A DNA stretch of 64,000 nucleotides from Chitinophaga eiseniae (GTDB taxonomy: Bacteria > Bacteroidota > Bacteroidia > Chitinophagales > Chitinophagaceae). The notes beneath the pieces are model-generated. The model did not search any database and was not told where the DNA came from. It worked only from the letters and a program-made list of their open reading frames with translations. The position numbers and the translations under genes were made by a program. This document shows positions 1-9,854 of the stretch, one piece after another (positions within the stretch are counted from its first letter, which is position 1; every line of letters starts with the position of its first letter). The stretch is taken from the NCBI RefSeq assembly GCF_012641265.1, contig NZ_JABAHZ010000001.1, positions 186,001 to 250,000 of the forward strand, written 5' to 3'.

Positions 1-2265
1 AATTATTATCCTCAGGCTATTTTAGATAAATACCGGCATCCGGCTAACCAGGAAGAAGCCGAACGCTATCCAAATGTAGACTGGGCAAAAACCTTATTCA
101 AGGATTATGCGATGTCGCAAAATGCCAACGTCAATATCAGCGGGGGAACTCATTTTGTTAAATATTTTACCAGCGTAGACTTTCTGCATGAAGCAGATCT
201 TTTCAAAATTTATGATAATAAACGCGGATATAAACCGGGTTTCGGCTTTAACCGGCTAAATGCCCGGTCTAACCTGGATTTCCAATTAACGCCTTCCACA
301 CTTTTTAAGGTAAACCTTGCCGGGTCGTATGGTGTACGGAAAAGTCCATGGGGCTTTTCAGGCAACCAGTACGGATCCTGGATTGATGCTTATACCACTG
401 CACCTGATGTATTTCTTCCGGTATATGCCGATGGTTCCTGGGGGTATTATGCACCTAATGAAGGACGGGCAGAAAATTCGGCCAGAAACCTGGCAGTAGG
501 CGGTATCCAATATCAGACCACTACCCGTATCACCACCGACTTTACCGTTGAACAAAACCTGGATATGCTCCTTAAAGGACTAAAGTTTAATGGCACGCTT
601 TCCATGGACAATACTTTCGTGGAAAGTAACAGGGGAGTCAATGATCTTTACAATGATGTACAACGCAAATGGATTGATCCTGCCACAGGAAATGTATTTT
701 ACAAAAGCGCGTTTGACGGCGTTACCAATTTCGATTTCCAGGAAGGCGTAAAATGGGCCCCGGCAGGAGGAGCGGTAACGGATAACCAGCGTAGGTTATT
801 CTACCAGTTGCAGCTGAATTATGCCAAAACAATTGCGGATAAACACGCCGTAACCGCCATGGGACTGCTAAATCGCAATGTTACCGCTTACGGCAGCATG
901 ATACCCTCGTACCGGGAAGACTGGGTGTTTCGTACCACCTATACCTACAATGATAAGTATACGTTCGAGTATAATGGCGCTTATAACGGTTCCGAAAAAT
1001 TTGCCCCCAAATACAGGTTTGCCTTCTTTTCTTCAGGTGGGGTGAACTGGATTGTATCCAATGAAAAGTTCATGAAGAATATCAGGTTCCTGGATCTGTT
1101 AAAGTTCCGTGCTTCATACGGACAAACGGGTTTTGATAACGTGGCGGGCCGCTTTTTATACCTCACTGACTGGGCATATGGCGGACAGGCACGACTGGGG
1201 ACGACCGGTGAAGGCGCCGAGCAAAGTCCATATAACTGGTACCGCGAAGCTACTGTAGGTAATCCCAATGTGCAGTGGGAGCAGGCAGAGAAATTCAACG
1301 TGGGGACCGACTTTGAATTATTCAAAGGATTCATAAAAGGTAAGGCGGATTTCTTCCAGGATAGGCGCTCTAAAATATTACTGGCTAACCGGTCTTCCGT
1401 ACCTTCTTATTATGGTACCACGCCACCGGTGGCTAACCTGGGCAGGGTAAATTCCCAGGGTTATGAACTGGAGCTGCACTTCAACTACCCCGCATCTAAA
1501 CAAACCCGGGTCTGGGCCGATCTGAATATGACCCATACAAAAAATAAAGTCATCGAGGCTGATAACCCCGCATTGCTGCCGGCTTATCAAAAATCGGAAG
1601 GCATGCAAATTGGTCAGGCTTATTCCTACGTGAGTCAGGGATACTATAACACCTGGGATGAGCTGTATGGTAGTACAATACATAATACCAACGACAATCA
1701 GAAGTTACCGGGCAACTATTACCTCGTGGATTACAACGGCGATGGTGTGATTGATGCGCGGGATAATATCCCTTATGGACATAGTGGTTGGCCTACTAAT
1801 ACCTACAATGCCACTTTGGGCGTAGACTGGAGAGGACTCAGTGTTTTTGTACAATTCTATGCCGCTAACAACGTTACCCGCCAGGTGGTTTTTAATAGTT
1901 TGGGATCTCAGGGCCACACCGTTTATGATGAAGGTAGTTACTGGTCAAAGAACAACACCAATGCAAATGTGCCCATGCCCCGCTGGTTGTCAACACCCGC
2001 AGATTATTACCGGGGTACGCAATATATGTACGATGGTTCCTACCTGCGATTAAAGAACGCAGAAATTGCCTATACATTTAATACAGGATTTATAAAGCGT
2101 GTGGGACTTGAATCGCTGAGAGTATATCTCAACGGTAATAACCTGGCCGCCTGGAGCAAGATGCCGGATGACCGCGAATCAAACTTTGCCGGCACTGGTT
2201 GGGCATCGCAGGGGGCCTATCCTACTGTAAAGCGCTATAATCTCGGCGCCAATTTCAATTTCTAA
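1..2265 (+). CDS. xusA: SusC-like TonB-dependent outer-membrane receptor, 3' part (XusA-like)
   Basis: The reading frame is open from base 1 and belongs to a gene whose 5' end lies outside the window; the first in-frame ATG (112) is internal. What remains is the end of the plug/early barrel (YPNVDW, NVNISGGT) and the C-terminal beta-barrel, about 755 residues, including the SusC-typical NGDGVIDARD loop near the end and an aromatic C-terminus (NFNF). SusC proteins import oligosaccharides through the outer membrane with TonB energy and are capped by a SusD lipoprotein, which follows two bases after the stop. The run SusC-SusD-SusC-SusD-DUF1735-GH10 matches the xylan utilisation (xus) cluster, so xylo-oligosaccharides are the likely cargo. 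Family certain; xusA name inferred from gene order. Confidence 0.93.
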   Translation, partial: NYYPQAILDKYRHPANQEEAERYPNVDWAKTLFKDYAMSQNANVNISGGTHFVKYFTSVDFLHEADLFKIYDNKRGYKPGFGFNRLNARSNLDFQLTPSTLFKVNLAGSYGVRKSPWGFSGNQYGSWIDAYTTAPDVFLPVYADGSWGYYAPNEGRAENSARNLAVGGIQYQTTTRITTDFTVEQNLDMLLKGLKFNGTLSMDNTFVESNRGVNDLYNDVQRKWIDPATGNVFYKSAFDGVTNFDFQEGVKWAPAGGAVTDNQRRLFYQLQLNYAKTIADKHAVTAMGLLNRNVTAYGSMIPSYREDWVFRTTYTYNDKYTFEYNGAYNGSEKFAPKYRFAFFSSGGVNWIVSNEKFMKNIRFLDLLKFRASYGQTGFDNVAGRFLYLTDWAYGGQARLGTTGEGAEQSPYNWYREATVGNPNVQWEQAEKFNVGTDFELFKGFIKGKADFFQDRRSKILLANRSSVPSYYGTTPPVANLGRVNSQGYELELHFNYPASKQTRVWADLNMTHTKNKVIEADNPALLPAYQKSEGMQIGQAYSYVSQGYYNTWDELYGSTIHNTNDNQKLPGNYYLVDYNGDGVIDARDNIPYGHSGWPTNTYNATLGVDWRGLSVFVQFYAANNVTRQVVFNSLGSQGHTVYDEGSYWSKNNTNANVPMPRWLSTPADYYRGTQYMYDGSYLRLKNAEIAYTFNTGFIKRVGLESLRVYLNGNNLAAWSKMPDDRESNFAGTGWASQGAYPTVKRYNLGANFNF

Positions 2266-2267
2266 AC

Positions 2268-4154
2268 ATGACCGTTATGAATAAATACATAAAGCTGTTA
2301 TTGGCAACCTTTGGCATAACCGCCATTCATGGCCTGTCATCCTGTACAAAATTTCTCGACAGGGAACCACAATCTATTGTATCGGCAGATAATGCCTTTA
2401 AAACCTTCATTAGTTTTCAGGGGTATACCGAAGAACTCTATCATTGTATCCCGGATTTTACCAATGCTTACTGGACGAATTCCTGGAATTGGGGTGAAGA
2501 TGAAATTCAATCCACCGCACGTGATTTTCATTTCATCATAAAAATAGATAATGGTGATTTCTGGGGCTGGCAATCACAATTCGATGGCTGGCAGGCAGGT
2601 TGGATGGACCGGAATAATACCAGCACCAACGACGACCGGATGGCAAAATCATTGTGGAAACTGGGCTGGTATGGCATTCGTAAAGCCAATATGGGCCTCG
2701 AAAACCTCAATAAGCTCACCGATGCCACCCAGGAAGAAAAAGACCTGATCAAAGGTCAGCTGTTGTTTTTCAGAGGATGGTTTCATTTTATGTTCATTCA
2801 GTATTTCGGCGGCCTGCCTTATATCGATAAAGTACTTCCGGGCGATCAGAAGCTAACATTGCCCCGGCTGAAGTATAGCGAATGCGCAGATAAAGCAGCT
2901 GCCGATTTCAGTGAAGCGGCAAAACTGCTGCCGGTGAACTGGGATAATACTACTGCCGGAAAAAGAACGCTGGGAAAAAATCAGTTACGCATTAATAAGA
3001 TCATGGCACTGGGGTATCTCGGAAAAAATTACCTGTGGGCAGGAAGTCCGTTGATGAATTATGTATCTACCGGTAGCAAAACCTACAACACCACCTACTG
3101 CCAGAAAGCAGCGGAAGCCTTCGGTGAACTGTTGCAACGCTGCGAGTCAGGCGACGCACCTTATAGCCTCGTAGATTTTTCAAAATACTATACTAATTTC
3201 TATAGCGCCGGCCAAAACTGGCTAATGCCAGGAAGCACGGAAGCCATTTTTCGCGGCCCTTACTACGGCGCACATGGTTCTACCTATGGCACCGCAAAAC
3301 AGTATGGCTCCGCTTTGCTGACAGGGGAAACCATCACTTTTGCGCCAACTGCTAACTATGTAGATTACTATGGCATGGCTAATGGGCTACCCATCAAAGA
3401 TATTACGCAGGCAGATCCGGAATCGGGTTACGATCCGGCATACCCCTGGAAAGGAAGGGACCCCCGTTTTTATAATGATATCATTTTCGATGGTATGAAA
3501 TGTGTGCAAGGCGCCACCACGGATGAAAAGAACCGCTACGCAAATCTCTACACCGGTGGTAGTTACCGCGATATTAGTAGCGCCAGCCGCACCGGTTATT
3601 TGCTCCACAAGTTTGTACCAATGACTGCCAATAGATTTGATAACGGCTGGAGTTACGATAAGGCACTTAATATCCACCTGCCTTACATGCGTCTGGCAGA
3701 TGTGTACCTGATGTATGCCGAAGCAGCTGCAGAAGGTTATGGTACTCCTGCCGGCAAATCTGGTAATTATACCAAAACCGCATTAGACGCCATAAACGTA
3801 ATCCGCGACCGGGCCGGCGCGGGACATGTGGCCGCACGCTATACCGGGGCACTGGATGAATTTATGAGCGAAGTCCGGCGCGAACGGGCGGTGGAACTCT
3901 CCTTTGAAGGTCATCGCTTTAATGATTTGAGAAGGTGGATGTTGCTGATACAGAGCCCGTATACCCTGAAAAAATCTGTTGAGTTTGACCGGTCGCCAGC
4001 ATTCAGTACTACCGACCCTACGAATAATAAGGTACTCAACTTACGTGAAGCGGTAATCCTGGAACGCAAGTATTCCGAGAAACACTATTGGTTGCCGCTG
4101 AAAAATGCCGATGCCAATATGTACCTGGAGTTTAAACAGAACCCTGGTTGGTAA
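2268..4154 (+). CDS. xusB: SusD-like glycan-binding lipoprotein (XusB-like)
   Basis: A 628-residue SusD/RagB-family protein. The N-terminus is a lipoprotein signal with lipobox LSSC (Cys about 26), followed by the usual KFLDREPQ. The C-terminal part holds the family signature ERAVELSFEGHRFNDLRRW and ends in KQNPGW. SusD proteins sit on the cell surface as a lid on their SusC partner and bind the incoming glycan. It follows the upstream SusC by two bases, so the two are translationally linked. An alternative start is the ATG at 2277, which removes three residues and gives a more usual signal peptide (MNKYIKLLL). Xylan specificity is inferred from the cluster. Confidence 0.93.
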   Translation: MTVMNKYIKLLLATFGITAIHGLSSCTKFLDREPQSIVSADNAFKTFISFQGYTEELYHCIPDFTNAYWTNSWNWGEDEIQSTARDFHFIIKIDNGDFWGWQSQFDGWQAGWMDRNNTSTNDDRMAKSLWKLGWYGIRKANMGLENLNKLTDATQEEKDLIKGQLLFFRGWFHFMFIQYFGGLPYIDKVLPGDQKLTLPRLKYSECADKAAADFSEAAKLLPVNWDNTTAGKRTLGKNQLRINKIMALGYLGKNYLWAGSPLMNYVSTGSKTYNTTYCQKAAEAFGELLQRCESGDAPYSLVDFSKYYTNFYSAGQNWLMPGSTEAIFRGPYYGAHGSTYGTAKQYGSALLTGETITFAPTANYVDYYGMANGLPIKDITQADPESGYDPAYPWKGRDPRFYNDIIFDGMKCVQGATTDEKNRYANLYTGGSYRDISSASRTGYLLHKFVPMTANRFDNGWSYDKALNIHLPYMRLADVYLMYAEAAAEGYGTPAGKSGNYTKTALDAINVIRDRAGAGHVAARYTGALDEFMSEVRRERAVELSFEGHRFNDLRRWMLLIQSPYTLKKSVEFDRSPAFSTTDPTNNKVLNLREAVILERKYSEKHYWLPLKNADANMYLEFKQNPGW

Positions 4155-4200
4155 AACGTACAGTTCCTACTTGTATCGTTTACGCTAATTTCAAAAATTC

Positions 4201-7020
4201 ATGAATCAGATGAAAGCATTAATAGCCGCTATAGCGCTGACAGGCCTCATGCCGGTAGTGCAGGCACAAGATACTACGGGCATTGCCATATCAAATGTTC
4301 CTGACAATAACACGGTGCAGGTGGCATTCCGCAAGCTAAACAAAAAAGACCTGTTGGGCGGTATCTCAGTAGTAGACGTGTCGCCACAAATGACACAAAA
4401 CTATATGAACTACAGCCTTGAAAATATGGAGAGCTGGGCCAGTGGCTTTAATGGTAACAGTATGTGGGGAATGGGCAGCTACCTGCTTGTCATTGACGGT
4501 GTGCCCCGGGATGCTACCAACGTATTGCCCACTGAAATAGAACAAATCTCTTTTCTCAAAGGGGTAAATGCAGTGGCATTGTACGGTAGCCGGGCAGCCA
4601 AGGGCGTGGTCTATATTACTACCAAAAGAGGAAAAGCCGGTAACCAGCGGATTGATGTAAGGGCCAATGGTGGGATTAACGTTCCCAAAGCATATCCCGC
4701 ATACCTGGGATCGGCAGAATATATGACGCTCTATAATGAGGCTCGCCGCAATGATGGACTCACAGAACTATATAGCCCTGAGACTATTTATCAGTATGCT
4801 TCCGGTAAAAATAAATACAGGTATCCCAACGTAGATTATTATTCAGATGAATACCTTAAAAAATTCTTCAGTCGCTATGATGTGACGGCAGAGATATCCG
4901 GTGGAAATAATAAGGCGCGTTATTATACGAATATCGGCTATCAGGCTTCCGGATCGTTGCTCAATTTTGGAGAGGCCCGGCAAAATGGAAAGTCTGATCG
5001 CCTCAACCTGCGTGGTAACGTAGACGTTAACCTGAGCGATTATATTTCCTGTAATGTAGATGCCGGTGCTATTTTTTATACCGGCAGGGGAGTAAATACG
5101 GATTACTGGGGAAGTGCTGCTACTTTACGCCCTTATCGTTTTGCGCCGCTTATTCCTTTAGACAGAATAGAAGGAGATGATGAAGCATCCAATGTACTCG
5201 TGAAAAACAGTAACCACATTATTGATGGGAAATATTTGCTGGGAGGTACACAACTGGATCAGACAAACCCTTTTGCTGCCATCTACGCCGGCGGTAACAA
5301 CCGTTATGTAAGCCGGCAGTTCCTGTTTAATACTGGTGTGAATGCGGACTTGAAAAATTTGCTGAAAGGACTTACTTTCCGCGCTACGTTTGCAGTAGAT
5401 TATAATACATCTTACAACCTGGCTTACAATAATAATTATGCTGTGTATGCACCCACCTGGAATACCTATTCTGGTAAGGACTTAATCAGTAGCCTTACAC
5501 AATATGGGCAGGATGCTACTTCCGGTGTGCAGAATGTTAGCAATAGCTGGTATCGTCAGACTATTGCAGCTACTGGCCAGTTTAATTACCTGAATACCAT
5601 CCGTGATAAGCATCATCTCTCTGCTGTTTTACTGGTGAATGGTTTCCAGCAATCAGAGTCGGCGGTATATCACCGCACCGGCAATGCTAACCTGGGTTTA
5701 CAGCTGGGCTATAATTTTAAAAATACCTATTATGTAGATTTTAGCAGTGCCATGATTCATAGCGCGAAGTTGCCGGAAGGGAATAGAAATGCTTTTTCTC
5801 CAACAGTGTCGCTGGGTTGGCGAATTAGTAATGCACCTTTCCTGCGGGCAATATCGGCCATTGATGACCTGCGTTTAACTGCTTCTGCCGGAGTGTTGCA
5901 TACCGACCTGGATATAGCCTCGTATTATTTGTACGAGGGTGTATATACCACACAGGGAAGCTGGTTTGGCTGGAAAGATGGTACGGGTGTGCAGGCTACA
6001 GAATCGCGCCGGGGTGCCAATCCTGGTATGCGTTTTCCCAAAAGGGAAGAAATCAGCATTGGCCTGGATGGTTCTTTCTTTCATCAGTTAATAAAATTGG
6101 AAGGTAATTTCTTTGTCAATAAAATTACCGGCAACATTATTCAACCAGATGTGCTTTACCCATCTTATTTCACCACCGGGTTCCCATCATCCTCTTTTAT
6201 TCCCTACATCAATTATAACGATGATAAACGGGTGGGCGCCGATTTCAGTATTAGCTTCCACAACAAGTTGCGGGAGGTGAGTTATACGATAGGATTGGTA
6301 GGCAGCTACTATAAAACGACGGCTACGAAGCGTGCTGAGTTGTACGCTGACAACTATCAATATCGTCAGGGCAAGCCTTTGGACGCTATCTGGGGATTAC
6401 AGAGTCAGGGATTTTTCCGGGATGCGGATGATATTAAAAATTCTCCGGCCCAGGCTTTTGGCCAGGTAAAACCAGGTGATATCAAGTATAAAGATCAAAA
6501 TGGAGACGGCATTATTGATGCCCGCGATGAAGTATACCTGGGACGTGCCGGCTGGGCTGGTTCGCCGCTTACATTGGGACTTAACCTGAGTGCCAAATGG
6601 AGAAACTTCTCCTTTTTTGCGCTGGGTGTAGGACGTTTTGGTGCGTATGGTATGAAGAACAGTTCCTGGTTTTGGGTAGATGGAGAAGATAAATATTCTG
6701 CTGTGGTAAGAGACCGCTGGACGCCTGAAACAGCGCAAACTGCCAAATATCCCCGCCTGACTACGTTTGCGAGCGATAACAATTTCCGCAATTCAGATTT
6801 CTGGTTGTACAAGACCGACCGCATAGACCTGGCGAAAGTCCAGATCTCTTATGATATGAGCAGCTTGTTGGGCAGGAAAAAGGTATTGAAAGAAATGGGG
6901 GTATACGTCAGCGGTTTTAATTTACTAACGGTGTCGGCCGAACGCAAAACAATGGAAATGAATGTGGCTAGCGCTCCGCAAACACGCTTATATAACCTTG
7001 GTATAAAGGGATTGTTTTAA
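4201..7020 (+). CDS. xusC: SusC-like receptor lacking the N-terminal carboxypeptidase-like domain (XusC-like)
   Basis: A 939-residue SusC-family receptor. A signal peptide (to about residue 22, VQAQ) is followed almost at once by the plug domain (YLLVIDGVPRD, YGSRAAKGVVYITTKRG) and then the barrel with an NGDGIIDARDE loop. Compared with the other full-length SusC proteins here it lacks the N-terminal CarboxypepD_reg-like domain of about 90 residues, and the usual EVVVVGYG stretch is replaced by NTVQVAF. Start 4201 is an ATG; the ATG at 4210 is an alternative. It lies 46 bases after the first SusD and 33 before its own SusD partner. The second receptor of xus clusters may generally have this short form; I cannot check that here. 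Confidence 0.92.
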   Translation: MNQMKALIAAIALTGLMPVVQAQDTTGIAISNVPDNNTVQVAFRKLNKKDLLGGISVVDVSPQMTQNYMNYSLENMESWASGFNGNSMWGMGSYLLVIDGVPRDATNVLPTEIEQISFLKGVNAVALYGSRAAKGVVYITTKRGKAGNQRIDVRANGGINVPKAYPAYLGSAEYMTLYNEARRNDGLTELYSPETIYQYASGKNKYRYPNVDYYSDEYLKKFFSRYDVTAEISGGNNKARYYTNIGYQASGSLLNFGEARQNGKSDRLNLRGNVDVNLSDYISCNVDAGAIFYTGRGVNTDYWGSAATLRPYRFAPLIPLDRIEGDDEASNVLVKNSNHIIDGKYLLGGTQLDQTNPFAAIYAGGNNRYVSRQFLFNTGVNADLKNLLKGLTFRATFAVDYNTSYNLAYNNNYAVYAPTWNTYSGKDLISSLTQYGQDATSGVQNVSNSWYRQTIAATGQFNYLNTIRDKHHLSAVLLVNGFQQSESAVYHRTGNANLGLQLGYNFKNTYYVDFSSAMIHSAKLPEGNRNAFSPTVSLGWRISNAPFLRAISAIDDLRLTASAGVLHTDLDIASYYLYEGVYTTQGSWFGWKDGTGVQATESRRGANPGMRFPKREEISIGLDGSFFHQLIKLEGNFFVNKITGNIIQPDVLYPSYFTTGFPSSSFIPYINYNDDKRVGADFSISFHNKLREVSYTIGLVGSYYKTTATKRAELYADNYQYRQGKPLDAIWGLQSQGFFRDADDIKNSPAQAFGQVKPGDIKYKDQNGDGIIDARDEVYLGRAGWAGSPLTLGLNLSAKWRNFSFFALGVGRFGAYGMKNSSWFWVDGEDKYSAVVRDRWTPETAQTAKYPRLTTFASDNNFRNSDFWLYKTDRIDLAKVQISYDMSSLLGRKKVLKEMGVYVSGFNLLTVSAERKTMEMNVASAPQTRLYNLGIKGLF

Positions 7021-7053
7021 TCTATTTCATTCGCATAACTAAGTTCCCGTTTT

Positions 7054-8823
7054 ATGAAAAGAAATATTATCTTTTTGCTGGTCTGCCTTTCGCTATTGGC
7101 CGGTTGTAAAGATCTGATGGTGCCGGAAATTGAGAATAACCGGAACCTGAATTCAGGTAACTATCCTGCCAACGATGCCGCGCTGCCATTTGGCATATTG
7201 CTGAACGGCTATAACCGGATACCTACTAATTCCTGGTCATTTAATGATGTAGCCACAGACGATGCGGTGACGAATGACCAGAGTAATGGTTTCCTGAAAA
7301 TGGCAAACGGACAGTGGACGGCAAATAACAACCCGTTGAGCCAATGGACCAACGCATATGCAGCCATTCAGTACCTTAACATCATATTACGTGATGTGGA
7401 TACCGTACACTGGGTGTCGGACCCTGTGGTAAGTAAATTGTTTGCGATGCGGATAAAGGGAGAAGCCGCTGGTTTACGCGCTCTTTTCTATTATCACTTA
7501 TTGCAGGCACACGCTGGAATGTCTGAAAGCGGTGCCGTGCTGGGGGTGCCGATTATCACGGAAGTACAGGGTTCCAATACTGATTTCAACAAGCCCCGGG
7601 CTACTTTTGAAGCTTGTATGAAGCAAATATACAGTGATCTGTCAACGGCAGATCAACTGCTTCCACTGGACTATGAAAATATTGTAAACGCCGCGCTCAT
7701 TCCTGCGAAATATGGTGCTGTTAGCCTTGAACAGTATAACCGGGCCTTTGGCGCTGCTTTCCGTGGATTCCTTACCGGGCGTATTGCAAAGGCTATCCGG
7801 TCCAAAGCCGCATTGCTGGCCGCCAGCCCGGCCTTTAGCACCGGTAATACCACTACCTGGGCCGATGCCGCCGATTATGCCGGGGAAGTGCTTTCTCTCA
7901 AAGGAGGTGTAAGTGCATTGGCTTCCAATGGTCTCACCTGGTATGCTAATGCCGCTGAAATTGCCGGACTGGCCGATGGTGCCAACCCCACCGAGATACT
8001 TTGGCGGAATAATTACGGCGACAACCGCGACCTGGAGCAAGCCAATTATCCACCAGGATTGTTTGGTAACGGACGAATCAATCCCACCCAAAACCTGGTA
8101 GATGCTTTTCCTATGGCCAACGGAATGCCCATTGGCAGCGCGGGAAGCGGCTATGATGCCACCAATCCTTATACAGGCAGAGATCCCCGGTTACGCATGT
8201 TTATCCTGGTGAACGGCGGAACAGCCGGGCCGAATAATACGGTTATCAATACAGCTGCAGATGGTGGTACCAATGATGGACTTAACATAGTAGGAACATC
8301 TACCCGAACCGGGTACTATTTGCGCAAGCTGCTGCGCCAGGATGTGAACCTGAACCCTAATTCTACCAATAATCAACGGCATTACAAGCCTCATATCCGG
8401 TATACAGAAATTTTTCTCAACTACGCTGAGGCGGCGAATGAAGCCTGGGGACCACTAGGCGCCGGCAAATATGGAATTTCTGCTTATGACGTGATCAAAG
8501 CTATTCGCAAGAGAGCTGGTGTGGGCACTACTAACGGCGACGCCTACCTGGAAGAAGCAAAAGGCAATAAAGACCAGATGAGAGACCTGATCAGGAATGA
8601 GCGGAGAATAGAATTATGCTTTGAAGGATTTCGCTTCTGGGATCTGCGCCGCTGGAAGGTTAATCTTGGTGAAACGGCCAGAGGGGTGAGTATAAAAAAT
8701 AATGTTCCTGCTGTTATGAATGTGGAAACCCGCCAGTTCCAGCCATTCATGGCCTATGGCCCTATCCCTTATGGAGAAATACTGAAGTTCGGCGCTTTGG
8801 AGCAAAACAAAGGCTGGCGGTAG
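7054..8823 (+). CDS. xusD: SusD-like glycan-binding lipoprotein (XusD-like)
   Basis: A 589-residue SusD-family protein with a clear lipoprotein signal (LLAGC, Cys 18). The C-terminal SusD signature is present (RNERRIELCFEGFRFWDLRRW) and the protein ends LEQNKGWR. It is the partner of the short SusC just upstream (33-base gap) and is expected at the cell surface binding xylan chains or oligosaccharides. Two SusC/SusD pairs in tandem is characteristic of xylan clusters and suggests two import channels with different chain-length or side-chain preferences. Family assignment is secure; ligand is inferred from context. Confidence 0.93.
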   Translation: MKRNIIFLLVCLSLLAGCKDLMVPEIENNRNLNSGNYPANDAALPFGILLNGYNRIPTNSWSFNDVATDDAVTNDQSNGFLKMANGQWTANNNPLSQWTNAYAAIQYLNIILRDVDTVHWVSDPVVSKLFAMRIKGEAAGLRALFYYHLLQAHAGMSESGAVLGVPIITEVQGSNTDFNKPRATFEACMKQIYSDLSTADQLLPLDYENIVNAALIPAKYGAVSLEQYNRAFGAAFRGFLTGRIAKAIRSKAALLAASPAFSTGNTTTWADAADYAGEVLSLKGGVSALASNGLTWYANAAEIAGLADGANPTEILWRNNYGDNRDLEQANYPPGLFGNGRINPTQNLVDAFPMANGMPIGSAGSGYDATNPYTGRDPRLRMFILVNGGTAGPNNTVINTAADGGTNDGLNIVGTSTRTGYYLRKLLRQDVNLNPNSTNNQRHYKPHIRYTEIFLNYAEAANEAWGPLGAGKYGISAYDVIKAIRKRAGVGTTNGDAYLEEAKGNKDQMRDLIRNERRIELCFEGFRFWDLRRWKVNLGETARGVSIKNNVPAVMNVETRQFQPFMAYGPIPYGEILKFGALEQNKGWR

Positions 8824-8875
8824 TAAAAAACAGGTTTGGAGATCATTTTTAATTGATTTTTTGAAAACAGCAAAG

Positions 8876-9826
8876 ATGAAAAAGTTTTTAATGCCCATGG
8901 TATTACTGCTACTTGCAGCATGTAACAAGAATGTAACGTTTCCGGATTATCCCTATCAAACGGTATATTTCGCCTATCAATATCCTGTACGTACCATTAC
9001 TTTTGGAGAAGATATCTTCAGTACAGAGCTGGATAACCAGCGCAAATGCAAAATAATGGCTACAACGGGCGGTGTCTATTCCAGTAAAAAGACCCTGAAT
9101 ATCGGCATCGCAGTAGATAATACCCTCTTGGGAAGTGGTTTACTGTTTGGTGCCGGTAAAGATCAAATCCTGCCCATGCCCGCCAATTATTATTCACTGG
9201 CAGACAATAAGATTATCATCCCCCAGGGTAGCCTGGCAGGCGGCGTAGAAGTGCAACTGACCGACGCGTTTTTTAATGATCCCAAGGCTATCAAAAACAC
9301 CTATGTGATTCCTTTGCGTATCACCGACAAGTCGGGCGCGGATTCCATTCTGAGCGGAAAGGATTTTATCCTCTATGCCATTAAATATGTGAATGAGTGG
9401 CATGGTAACTACCTGCGGAGAGGAAAAGATGTAGTGACAGGAAGTGTAAATCAAACCTTAGTGCGGCATGCGGAGTACGTGGAAAAAGATGAGGTGAATA
9501 AATTAAGCACCAGGTCTATGAAAGAGTTGGAATTTCCCGTAGTATATAAAGACAAAGATGGTAATAATATAAACTGCACATTGCTGCTCACCTTCCATGA
9601 TGGTGAAAAATGTGCCATCTCTTCAGCTACGGCCAATATCAGCGCTACCGGAGAAGGCCAGTTTGTGAAAAGGGGAGAAAAGAACAGCTGGGGAAGCAAA
9701 GACAGGGATGCGCTTTATCTGCAATACCAGATCACGTTTCCCAACATGCAGGTATCCACATCAGACACATTGGTAATGAGAGACCGGTCTGTCACCATGG
9801 AAACATTTACCCCCGTGAGTAAATAA
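8876..9826 (+). CDS. xusE: DUF1735/BT_3987-like surface glycan-binding lipoprotein (XusE-like)
   Basis: A 316-residue lipoprotein with lipobox LLAAC (Cys 16). The N-terminal half looks like the DUF1735 (BT_3987-type) beta-sandwich common in proteins downstream of SusD genes; the C-terminal half (from about residue 170, NEWHGNYLRRG) resembles the small beta-rich domain that pairs with it. Such SusE-position proteins are surface glycan-binding accessory proteins without catalytic residues. The open frame can be extended to a TTG at 8861, but the ATG at 8876 gives a clean signal peptide (MKKFLMPMVLLLLAAC) and was chosen. It sits between the second SusD and the GH10 gene, exactly where xusE lies in known clusters. 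Domain calls are from memory of the families. Confidence 0.8.
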   Translation: MKKFLMPMVLLLLAACNKNVTFPDYPYQTVYFAYQYPVRTITFGEDIFSTELDNQRKCKIMATTGGVYSSKKTLNIGIAVDNTLLGSGLLFGAGKDQILPMPANYYSLADNKIIIPQGSLAGGVEVQLTDAFFNDPKAIKNTYVIPLRITDKSGADSILSGKDFILYAIKYVNEWHGNYLRRGKDVVTGSVNQTLVRHAEYVEKDEVNKLSTRSMKELEFPVVYKDKDGNNINCTLLLTFHDGEKCAISSATANISATGEGQFVKRGEKNSWGSKDRDALYLQYQITFPNMQVSTSDTLVMRDRSVTMETFTPVSK

Positions 9827-9854
9827 TTTTTTACCCGACATTAAAGTAATTGGT

